DNA of 64,000 bases. Source: an uncultured Ruminiclostridium sp. Lineage in GTDB: Bacteria; Bacillota; Clostridia; Oscillospirales; Ruminococcaceae. The stretch is from contig CANQIB010000008.1 in NCBI GenBank assembly GCA_947623915.1, positions 55,705 to 119,704 of the forward strand, in the 5' to 3' direction. The translations under genes and the position numbers were made by a program. Of this stretch, positions 39,965-47,802 are shown piece by piece. Numbering within the stretch: the stretch's first letter is position 1; each line of letters starts with the position of its first letter. The notes below the pieces were generated by a model. It saw only the letters and a program-made list of their open reading frames with translations. It had not been told where the DNA came from and made no database searches.

Positions 39965-42670
39965 ATGGCTGCAAAAACCGCTGCTGAAAAGAAAAAACCC
40001 GCGTCGGGCGGGAAAAAGGATAAAGAGATAGAGGCTATAAAGGAGGAGCTTGCGGAGGCGGAACGTACCCGCCGCAGGCTTTATTCCATAGTTATATTCG
40101 CGGTAGGAGTTTTGCTGCTGCTTTTTGCTCTCATAGGATTTTTGGGCGGCGCTACCTCCAAGGAATCGCCTAATCTCCTCGACCACATATATATGTTTTT
40201 ATGCGGAATATTCGGGTTTGCGGTGTTCTTCACCGGACCTGTGGCGATATATGTTGCCATTCTTGTGGCTATGGACAAGAAAAACGGCAGCATATCCAAA
40301 AAGGTAGTGCAGCTTGCGTTTTCGGTAATGCTGGTGTCCGCCGCTGTACAGATAATCTTTATCGGTTCGGTCGGAGAGGGGACGACCGATGTTTTCGGAG
40401 CGATAGGCTCGCTGTATTCGGACGGAGTTTTGCTGAAAGGCGGCGGGATATACGGCGGATTGCTGTCGTGGCTGCTTTTGCTTTTCGGCAGGATAGGCGC
40501 TATCGTTCTTATCGCGCTGATAGCGTTTGTGTTTATAATGCTGATAAGCAGAAAATCGCTGTTGGATTTTCTTCACGCTGTCGGAAAGCCGGTCAAAAAG
40601 ACTGCCGCTACCGTAAAGGACAAGCACCGTCAGCATAAGGAGGAGATGGACGCTTTGCGCAGAGCGTCGGAGGAGCAGCAGGCGGACGCTCAAAGAGAAA
40701 ACAACATTCGCAAGATAAACGAGCTTGAAAAGGCTACCTCTGACAATCCTAACGAGCCGCTCGGCAAAAAGCACAGACAGGCGATGGACGAGCAAAAGCG
40801 CGACAATGCGGATTTCATAAACGAGATAAACAGCTACAACGGGATACCGTCGGAACAATCCTCCAAATCGGTAAGACCCTCCGCCGAGATACTGCCGGAG
40901 ATAGCTCCCGAAAGCGACGTACATATATCCGACGGCAGACTGCCGGAGCTTCCGGGCGATATAGACACGAGCAGGATAGAGTACGACGGTATGGATATCG
41001 GCAACGGCGAAAAGCTGATAACGGATATCGCTCCGCTGCCGCAAGAGCCTCCCGAAGAGGTAAATCCCGTAGAACAGGCGCTGAACCAATACGCCGCGGA
41101 GGAGCGGCTGTCCGCAGAGATGACCGCCGAAAACGAAAAGGAGCTTGTTGCGGGCGCCGACGGCGACAGCATAACGGCGGACGACGAGCAGTACATACTT
41201 CCGCCGACCGACCTGTTGGACGAGATACTTCCCGGCAAGGCAAAATCGGATATACAAAAAGAGCTTGACATAAATTCCGAAAATATCGTAAAGACGCTGC
41301 GCAGCTTCGGCGTGCAGACAAAGATAGTCGGCACCTGCCGAGGTCCGTCGGTAACAAGGTATGAACTTCAGCCTGCGGCGGGAGTAAAAATATCCAAGAT
41401 AACGGGACTTGCGGACGATATTGCGCTTAATCTTGCGGCGTCGGGCATAAGAATAGAAGCGCCCATACCGGGAAAGCCAGCGGTGGGTATCGAAGTGCCG
41501 AACAAAACGACCGACAGCGTGCCGTTCAGAGAACTTATCGAAAGCGCGGATATAAAAGCGTGCGATAGCAAGCTGGCGGCAGTGTTGGGAAAAAGCATTT
41601 CCGGCGATATTATCATAGCGGATATAGCGGATATGCCGCACTTGCTGGTAGCGGGAACTACCGGTTCGGGTAAATCGGTTTGCGTAAATTCAATAATACT
41701 TTCTATCCTTTTCAGAAGTACGCCGGACGAAGTACGGTTTATTATGATAGACCCTAAGCAGGTCGAATTTATGTCGTATAACGGTATACCTCATTTGCTG
41801 ATACCTGTCGTCACCGACCCGAAAAAAGCCGCCGGCGCTCTTCAATGGGCGGTAACGGAAATGCTCAAAAGATACAATCTTTTTGCGGATAACAGCGTGC
41901 GCGACCTTAAAGGCTACAACGCTCTTGCCGATAAGGACAGCGAAATGAAGAAGCTGCCGCAGATAGTTATTTTCATAGATGAGCTTGCCGATTTGATGAT
42001 GGCGTCCAAAAACGAAGTCGAGGACAGCATTTGCCGTCTGGCGCAGATGGCGAGGGCGGCGGGTATGCACCTTGTTATCGCGACTCAGCGTCCTACCGTG
42101 GACGTCGTAACGGGACTTATCAAAGCCAATATCCCCAGCCGTATAGCGCTTAAAGTGGGTTCGGGCGTTGACAGCCGCACGATACTGGACGAGCAGGGCG
42201 CGGAAAAGCTGCTGGGCAGGGGCGATATGCTGTTTAAATCCACTTCCATGCCCAAGCCGCTGCGCGTTCAGGGCTGTTGGATATCGCCGAAGGAGATCGA
42301 CAGGGTAGTGAACTTTATAAAAGACTCTTATATTCTTGATTATGACAACGACGTTATAAGAGAGGTGGAGGAACGTGCCGCTCAGGTAGGTTCGGGAGAT
42401 AAGAGGAGCGGCGCTGTATCGGATGACGGCGGCGATATAGATGTAAGCGATGAGAAGCTGGAGGACGCTATCCGTACCGTTGTGGAGGCGGGACAGGCAA
42501 GTACCAGCTCCCTCCAGAGAAAGCTCAAGCTCGGTTACGGACGCGCCGCGCGCCTGATAGATATTATGGAGGAGATGGGCATAGTCGGACCGTCCGAGGG
42601 GAGCAAGCCGCGTCAGGTGCTTATGACGCGTGAGGAATATTACGAAAGACAGATGAACAAAGCCGATTAA
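39965..42670 (+). CDS. ftsK: FtsK/SpoIIIE family DNA translocase
   Basis: A 901-residue chromosome-segregation motor. About four transmembrane helices lie between residues 40 and 190 (IVIFAVGVLLLLFALIGFLG is the first). A charged linker runs to about 400. The motor has Walker A VAGTTGSGKSVCVNS near residue 563 and Walker B IVIFIDELADLMMASKNEVE near 670, followed by IATQRPTVDVVTGLIKANIP. A C-terminal gamma winged helix (SSLQRKLKLGYGRAARLIDI) reads DNA polarity. Septum and prespore roles cannot be separated by sequence. ATG 39965 follows GGAGG with a 7-base spacer; an upstream TTG at 39947 is less likely. Confidence 0.95.
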   Translation: MAAKTAAEKKKPASGGKKDKEIEAIKEELAEAERTRRRLYSIVIFAVGVLLLLFALIGFLGGATSKESPNLLDHIYMFLCGIFGFAVFFTGPVAIYVAILVAMDKKNGSISKKVVQLAFSVMLVSAAVQIIFIGSVGEGTTDVFGAIGSLYSDGVLLKGGGIYGGLLSWLLLLFGRIGAIVLIALIAFVFIMLISRKSLLDFLHAVGKPVKKTAATVKDKHRQHKEEMDALRRASEEQQADAQRENNIRKINELEKATSDNPNEPLGKKHRQAMDEQKRDNADFINEINSYNGIPSEQSSKSVRPSAEILPEIAPESDVHISDGRLPELPGDIDTSRIEYDGMDIGNGEKLITDIAPLPQEPPEEVNPVEQALNQYAAEERLSAEMTAENEKELVAGADGDSITADDEQYILPPTDLLDEILPGKAKSDIQKELDINSENIVKTLRSFGVQTKIVGTCRGPSVTRYELQPAAGVKISKITGLADDIALNLAASGIRIEAPIPGKPAVGIEVPNKTTDSVPFRELIESADIKACDSKLAAVLGKSISGDIIIADIADMPHLLVAGTTGSGKSVCVNSIILSILFRSTPDEVRFIMIDPKQVEFMSYNGIPHLLIPVVTDPKKAAGALQWAVTEMLKRYNLFADNSVRDLKGYNALADKDSEMKKLPQIVIFIDELADLMMASKNEVEDSICRLAQMARAAGMHLVIATQRPTVDVVTGLIKANIPSRIALKVGSGVDSRTILDEQGAEKLLGRGDMLFKSTSMPKPLRVQGCWISPKEIDRVVNFIKDSYILDYDNDVIREVEERAAQVGSGDKRSGAVSDDGGDIDVSDEKLEDAIRTVVEAGQASTSSLQRKLKLGYGRAARLIDIMEEMGIVGPSEGSKPRQVLMTREEYYERQMNKAD

Positions 42671-42682
42671 CGGAGTGAACGT

Positions 42683-44602
42683 ATGCCATTTTTGCCTATA
42701 TCAAAACAGGATATGAAAGAACGGGGAATAGAGCAGTTGGATTTTATCTGTTTGACAGGAGACGCTTACTGCGATCACCCGTCTTTCGGCATAGCTATAA
42801 TATCGCGTATGGTCGAAAGCTGCGGGTATTCGGTGGGCGTTATCGCTCAGCCCGTAACGGACGACGATTTTAAAAAGCTCGGAGAGCCGAAATACTGTTT
42901 TCTTGTCACCGGCGGGAATATTGACAGCATGGTTTCAAATTATACCGTATTCAAGAAAAAGCGGTGGGACGACGCATATTCTCCGGGAGGAAAAGGCGGC
43001 AAGCGCCCCGACCGCGCGCTTACCGTTTACTGCCGCACGCTGAAACGGCTTTTCCCGCATAAGGAGATAGCCGTGGGAGGCTTGGAGGCAAGCCTCAGGC
43101 GGTTCGCTCATTATGATTACTGGGCGGATAAGGTAATGCCGTCGGTTTTGGTGGACTGCGGCGCGGAATTGCTGATGTACGGAATGGGAGAGCTTACCAT
43201 CGCACAGCTTTGCAGCGCGCTTGCGTCGGGAAGAAAACTGAAGGATATACACGATATAAAAGGCACCTGTTATCTTACCGAGCCGAAAAATACTCCGTTA
43301 GGCGCGGCACAATGCGACAGCTATGAGATTGTAAGTGAAAACAAAAAGGCTTACGCGAAGTCCTGTAAGCTGCAATATGACGAGCAGGACGAGGTTTACG
43401 GCAGGACGATAGTACAGCGGCACGGCACAATGATGTTGGTACAGAACCCGCCGCAGCGCAGCCTGACACAAAGCGAGTTTGACAAGGCGTACGAACTGCC
43501 GTATATGAGGACTTACCATACGGTATATGAAAAAGACGGCGGAGTGCCGGGAATACAGGAAGTGGAATTTTCCATTACTCATAACAGGGGCTGCTTCGGC
43601 TACTGTAATTTCTGCTCGATAGCTTTGCACCAAGGCAGACGTATACAAACGCGCAGCGAGCGATCGGTGGTAAACGAGGCTATAGACCTTACGAACAAGC
43701 CGAATTTTAAGGGGTACATACATGACGTGGGCGGCCCTACGGCAAATTTTCGCAGCCCGTCCTGTGAAAAACAGCTCACGCAGGGAATGTGCAAGGGCAA
43801 GAAGTGTCTTGCTCCCACGCCCTGTCCCGCCGTAAAGTCCGACCATACCGAATATCTGCAAATGCTTAGAAAGCTGCGTTCGCTCAAAAAGGTAAAGCGG
43901 GTGTTTATACGTTCCGGCATACGCTATGACTATCTTATGATGGATAAAGACGACGAGTTTTTTAAGGAGCTGGTAGAGCATCACGTCAGCGGGCAGTTAA
44001 AGGTCGCGCCGGAACACGCCAGCAACAAAGTCCTTGATAAGATGGGAAAGCCTCATATAGAGGTCTACGAGGAATTTGAAAAGCGTTTTTATAAATATAC
44101 AAAGGAATGCGGAAAAGAGCAGTATCTTGTGCCTTATCTGATGTCCTCTCACCCGGGATGTACGATAAAAGAGGCGGTAGAGCTGGCGGTATTTCTTAAA
44201 AAGCATAATATACGACCTGAGCAGGTGCAGGATTTTTACCCGACTCCGGGGACTATTTCCACGGCAATGTACTATACCGGCTTAGACCCTTATACCATGG
44301 AGCCGGTTTATGTGCCTAAAACTCCGCAGGAAAAGCAAATGCAGCGAGCGCTGCTGCAATATTTCAAAAAGGAAAACAAACCGATAGTTGCCGCCGCGCT
44401 GATAAAGGCGGGCAGGCGCGATCTTATAGGTTACGGCAAGGAATGTCTGATAACTCCGGACGGCCTTGATAATTATAACGAAAACAACGGAAAAGGCAGG
44501 AGCGGCAATGGCAAAAACTCCCATGCAAAAGCAGCGAATCATAAACGAACGCGCGGTCAAAAAGGCGGCGGCGACGCTAAGCAGAACAAGAAGCGGCAAT
44601 AA
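42683..44602 (+). CDS. YgiQ family radical SAM protein
   Basis: A 639-residue UPF0313 (YgiQ) protein. An N-terminal B12-binding-like domain (ICLTGDAYCDHPSFGIAIIS; AVGGLEASLRRFAHYDYW) precedes the radical SAM core, whose cluster motif is NRGCFGYCNFCSIALHQGR near residue 305 (CxxxCxxC). VGGPTANFRSPSC and CLAPTPCP supply further Cys, and the C-terminal extension is Lys-rich. The reaction is unknown. The metallo-hydrolase gene begins inside its last 95 bp in another frame, so the two are translationally linked. Confidence 0.92.
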   Translation: MPFLPISKQDMKERGIEQLDFICLTGDAYCDHPSFGIAIISRMVESCGYSVGVIAQPVTDDDFKKLGEPKYCFLVTGGNIDSMVSNYTVFKKKRWDDAYSPGGKGGKRPDRALTVYCRTLKRLFPHKEIAVGGLEASLRRFAHYDYWADKVMPSVLVDCGAELLMYGMGELTIAQLCSALASGRKLKDIHDIKGTCYLTEPKNTPLGAAQCDSYEIVSENKKAYAKSCKLQYDEQDEVYGRTIVQRHGTMMLVQNPPQRSLTQSEFDKAYELPYMRTYHTVYEKDGGVPGIQEVEFSITHNRGCFGYCNFCSIALHQGRRIQTRSERSVVNEAIDLTNKPNFKGYIHDVGGPTANFRSPSCEKQLTQGMCKGKKCLAPTPCPAVKSDHTEYLQMLRKLRSLKKVKRVFIRSGIRYDYLMMDKDDEFFKELVEHHVSGQLKVAPEHASNKVLDKMGKPHIEVYEEFEKRFYKYTKECGKEQYLVPYLMSSHPGCTIKEAVELAVFLKKHNIRPEQVQDFYPTPGTISTAMYYTGLDPYTMEPVYVPKTPQEKQMQRALLQYFKKENKPIVAAALIKAGRRDLIGYGKECLITPDGLDNYNENNGKGRSGNGKNSHAKAANHKRTRGQKGGGDAKQNKKRQ

Positions 44603-45521
44603 ACGGTCGGTCGGAATAGGCACGGTCATTGCGGTCATAGTGCTGTTTGCGGCGTTTATCACGCTCAATCAGTTTGTTTTGCATATAAACGGCGTGCCGA
44701 CATGGTATGACCTGTTCGGTATTCGCCGACCTATCTCCGACGCGGTAGCAAACGGGGAAGCTAAGGTGCATTTTATAGACGTCGGGCAGGGCGATTGTGA
44801 GCTTATCGTTACCGAAAGCAAAGCCGTGCTTATAGACTGCGGCGAACGGGAATACGCCGGCACCGTGGTGCAGTATATAAAGTCGCTCGGCATTGATAAG
44901 CTGGATTACGTTATTTGTACGCACCCCCATTCCGACCATATCGGCGGAATGTACAGCGTAATATCGGAGATAGACACCGATACCGTGATAATGCCGCGCG
45001 TCAAGGACGAGATAACGCCTACTACCTCGTCATATGCGCGACTTTTGGAAAGCATAGAGGACAACGGTATTAAGGTGGAATATGCCCAAGCGGGAAAAGA
45101 ACTTCCCTTGGAGGAGGGCGGCTATATTGAGCTGCTCGCGCCGGTGGAGGATTATGACGATTTAAACAATTATTCCGTGGTATGCAGATTTATCCATGGC
45201 GGAAACGCGTTTTTGTTCACGGGAGATATTGAAAAAGAGGCGGAAAGCGATATACTGTCGTCGGGCGCCGACGTAAGGGCGCAGGTAATAAAAGTGCCTC
45301 ATCACGGCAGCAGCACCTCAAGCAGTTATGCTTTTGTAAAGCGCGTCGCTCCCGAATACGCGGTGTTTGAGGTCGGCTCGCCGAACGATTACGGTCATCC
45401 GCATAAGGAAACGGTACAGACCTATACCGACGCAGGATGTACATTTCTTCGCACAGATATGAACGGAAGTATAGTGTTCACTTCGGACGGTAAAAGCCTG
45501 ACTTATGAAACGGAGAAATGA
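44508..45521 (+). CDS. membrane-anchored metallo-beta-lactamase-fold hydrolase (ComEC C-terminal type)
   Basis: A 337-residue protein with a basic N terminus and one transmembrane helix (IGTVIAVIVLFAAFITLNQF near 35-54). The extracellular MBL domain has VHFIDVGQGDCELIV near 88, the zinc motif CTHPHSDHIGGMYS near 138, FLFTGDIEKEAE, VPHHGSSTSSS and the final GHPHKE. It belongs to the ComEC/Rec2-like hydrolases, which degrade DNA or phosphoesters outside the cell. ATG 44508 is chosen because AGGAG lies five bases upstream; it falls within ygiQ. A DUF3006 gene follows after 1 bp, a common partner of this class. Confidence 0.88.
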   Translation: MAKTPMQKQRIINERAVKKAAATLSRTRSGNKRSVGIGTVIAVIVLFAAFITLNQFVLHINGVPTWYDLFGIRRPISDAVANGEAKVHFIDVGQGDCELIVTESKAVLIDCGEREYAGTVVQYIKSLGIDKLDYVICTHPHSDHIGGMYSVISEIDTDTVIMPRVKDEITPTTSSYARLLESIEDNGIKVEYAQAGKELPLEEGGYIELLAPVEDYDDLNNYSVVCRFIHGGNAFLFTGDIEKEAESDILSSGADVRAQVIKVPHHGSSTSSSYAFVKRVAPEYAVFEVGSPNDYGHPHKETVQTYTDAGCTFLRTDMNGSIVFTSDGKSLTYETEK

Positions 45522-45522
45522 T

Positions 45523-45729
45523 ATGCTGATAATAGACAGATTTGAAGAGGGCTGCGTCGTGGCGGAGCAAGACGGAGAAATATGTAAGATACCCGCCGAG
45601 CTTGTTGACGCAAGCTGTGCGGAGGGCGATGTAATAGAGGAAAAAGACGGCAGGTTTTTCCAAAATAGGGAAAAAACCGAGCAGCGAAGAGAAGAGATGC
45701 GCCGCAGACTGAAAAGGCTGGGACTTTGA
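45523..45729 (+). CDS. DUF3006 protein
   Basis: A 68-residue protein: MLIIDRFEEGCVVAEQDGEI, then KIPAELVDASCAEGDVIEEK and a highly charged helical end (EQRREEMRRRLKRLGL). The IDRFE...W/VA..E..G pattern is that of DUF3006, which is regularly encoded beside ComEC-type MBL hydrolases. Function unknown; possibly a folding or regulatory partner. CGGAG lies upstream within the previous gene's last codons. Confidence 0.85.
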   Translation: MLIIDRFEEGCVVAEQDGEICKIPAELVDASCAEGDVIEEKDGRFFQNREKTEQRREEMRRRLKRLGL

Positions 45730-45730
45730 C

Positions 45731-45764
45731 AACAAAAGCCATCGGTTTACCGATGGCTTTTGTT
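45731..45764. terminator. bidirectional terminator
   Basis: AACAAAAGCCATCGGT and its exact complement (16 bp) are separated by TT, with A and T runs outside. It lies between the convergent DUF3006 and murC genes. Confidence 0.9.
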
Positions 45765-45780
45765 ATATGTCGGGTAACGG

Positions 45781-47163
45781 TCATGAACCGTATTTTTCTT
45801 TCAGCAGGTCGATTATTTTATATGCTACCTTGTAAACGTCACCGCAGCCGAGCGTGATTATAAGGTCCCCGCTTTCGGCGTTATCGGCGACGTATTCGGC
45901 GACCTCATCAAAGGTGGGAAACCATTTTCCGCCCTCTATTTTTTCACACAGGTCGGAAGAATAAATGTTGTAGGTGTTTTTCTCCCTGCTGCCCATTATT
46001 TCGGTGAGTACTACCTTATCGGCGATCTTCAGCGCTGTCGCAAAATCGTCCAGTAAGGTAGCGGTGCGGGAATAGGTGAACGGCTGATGTACCGCCCACA
46101 CGCGTTTAAAGCTCATGGCTTTTGCGGTTTTCAGCGTAGCCGTGACCTCGGCGGGGTGGTGGGCGTAATCGTCCGCGACCGTAATATCGTTTATCTTTGC
46201 CAACCTTTCAAACCGTCTGGCGGCGCCGAAGAACGTTGAAAGCCCTTTGTTTATCGCCTGAATTTTTGCACCTGCGGCTATTGCCGCAGCAGCCGCGGCG
46301 ACGGCGTTTATAACATTGTGCCTGCCGGGTACATATATGGATATTCTGTCCAGCTTTTCGCCTTGTTCCGTGAGGTCAAAGTCGGTCTGAAAATCGTCGA
46401 TTTTTTCTATATTTGCCGGATAGTAGCGGTTTTTATCGCTCCAACCGAAGGTTATGATCTCTTTGTCAAATTCTGACGCTTTTACCGCGCTCATCGTGTT
46501 TTCATCGTCGCCGTTCACTATTATCTTATCGGTCGTGTTTCCGATAAATTTTGAAAACGACGCGCGCAGATTATCCATGGTTTTAAAGAAATCCAGATGA
46601 TCTGCGTCAATATTCAAAACTACCGAGATGTTCGGGTACAGCTTTAAAAACGTGTTGGAAAACTCACACGCCTCGCACACCATGGTGTCGTCCGTTCCGA
46701 CTCTGCCGCTGCCGCCTATCAGCTTTAGCTTTCCGCCTATTACAGCCGATATGTCGATATTTGCCGCAAGCAATATATGCGTAAGCATCGAGCAGGCGGT
46801 GGTTTTCCCGTGAGTGCCGGATACGCATATCGCTTTGTTATACCAGCTCGTCACCAGACCGAGCAGCTCGCTGCGCTCCACCACCGTTGCTTGGCTGTTC
46901 CTTGCGGCGATAAGTTCGGGATTGTCGTCCATTATTGCGGCGGTATGAACGATAAGGTCCGCGCCTTTGATATTTTCGGGGGCTTGACCGAGAAATACGG
47001 GTATTCCCATATTCCGAACCGCTTTGAGCGTTTCGGTCTCGTTGTTGTCCGAGCCCGTAAGATAATACCCTTTTTTGTGGAGTATCTGTGCGAGCGGGTA
47101 CATACCGCTGCCGCCTATCCCGATAAAATGAATATGTTTTTTTCCGGTAAGAAAATCCGTCAT
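45781..47163 (-). CDS. murC: UDP-N-acetylmuramate-L-alanine ligase
   Basis: A 460-residue Mur ligase that adds L-Ala to UDP-MurNAc. The N-terminal Rossmann domain carries HFIGIGGSGMYPLAQILHK (residues 12-30). The ATP loop is VSGTHGKTTACSMLTHI near 113, the carbamylated-Lys region EACEFSNTFLKLYPNISVVL lies near 172, DDYAHHPAEVTATL near 345 and QPFTYSRTATLLDDF near 372. It is the last gene of a long minus-strand run and ends at a bidirectional terminator. Confidence 0.96.
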   Translation of the reverse strand: MTDFLTGKKHIHFIGIGGSGMYPLAQILHKKGYYLTGSDNNETETLKAVRNMGIPVFLGQAPENIKGADLIVHTAAIMDDNPELIAARNSQATVVERSELLGLVTSWYNKAICVSGTHGKTTACSMLTHILLAANIDISAVIGGKLKLIGGSGRVGTDDTMVCEACEFSNTFLKLYPNISVVLNIDADHLDFFKTMDNLRASFSKFIGNTTDKIIVNGDDENTMSAVKASEFDKEIITFGWSDKNRYYPANIEKIDDFQTDFDLTEQGEKLDRISIYVPGRHNVINAVAAAAAAIAAGAKIQAINKGLSTFFGAARRFERLAKINDITVADDYAHHPAEVTATLKTAKAMSFKRVWAVHQPFTYSRTATLLDDFATALKIADKVVLTEIMGSREKNTYNIYSSDLCEKIEGGKWFPTFDEVAEYVADNAESGDLIITLGCGDVYKVAYKIIDLLKEKYGS

Positions 47164-47256
47164 TTAAGCGACGACTCCTTTCCTAATGATAAATCAAATA
47201 TCATGCCCCGCATGATAAATTATATGGATGAACGCTTTTCTTATGCGGTAAACTCG

Positions 47257-47802
47257 TCAGGATCTTTCGTTATCCAGTATTGCTTTTGCCTTGAGCAGAG
47301 CAAGCTGCGTTTTCGCGTCGGGTATCTCGTTATTAAGCACCATTTGTACCGCTTTATCAAGCGGTATTTTTTCTATTTCCAGAAATTCGTCATCGTCAAG
47401 ATGCTGTTTTCCGCTCGAAAGTCCTCTTGCAAGATACATATGGGTTATTTCCGAGCAATATGCCGGAGTAGGGTACAGACAGCCGAGGTATCTGTATTCG
47501 GAGCAGGTGCAGCCGGTCTCTTCTTCCAGCTCCCGCCGTCCGCATACATAGTGATCCTCTCCCTCGTTCAGCTTTCCGGCGGGTATCTCCAGCAGCACCT
47601 CGGCAAAAGGATATCTGAACTGCCTTACCATAAGCACTTCATTGTTGTCGGTTATCGGAACGACGCACACACCGCCGCTGTGGCGTATGACGTCGCGGTA
47701 CGCCTCGGCGCCGTTTTCCAGCTCCACCTTGTCGCTGCATACCGTCAGTATCTTCCCGTTGTAAGCAACCTTGCTTTCGATTGTTTTTTCAAATAAACGC
47801 AT
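47257..47802 (-). CDS. NUDIX hydrolase (ADP-ribose pyrophosphatase-like)
   Basis: A 181-residue protein. The NUDIX box GKLNEGE-DHYVCGRRELEEETGC (residues 76-98) fits GX5EX7REUXEEXGU without exception. It is preceded by the strand VRQFRYPFAEVLLEIPA typical of ADP-ribose pyrophosphatases. It probably hydrolyses ADP-ribose or related nucleoside diphosphates in the cytoplasm. ATG 47802 overlaps the yfhO stop (TAATG). murC lies 93 bp downstream. Confidence 0.92.
   Translation of the reverse strand: MRLFEKTIESKVAYNGKILTVCSDKVELENGAEAYRDVIRHSGGVCVVPITDNNEVLMVRQFRYPFAEVLLEIPAGKLNEGEDHYVCGRRELEEETGCTCSEYRYLGCLYPTPAYCSEITHMYLARGLSSGKQHLDDDEFLEIEKIPLDKAVQMVLNNEIPDAKTQLALLKAKAILDNERS

Noticed and set aside
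40199..41641. 480-residue minus-strand open frame within ftsK
   Set aside because: A shadow of the ftsK gene with Tyr/Arg-rich nonsense composition and no start signals.
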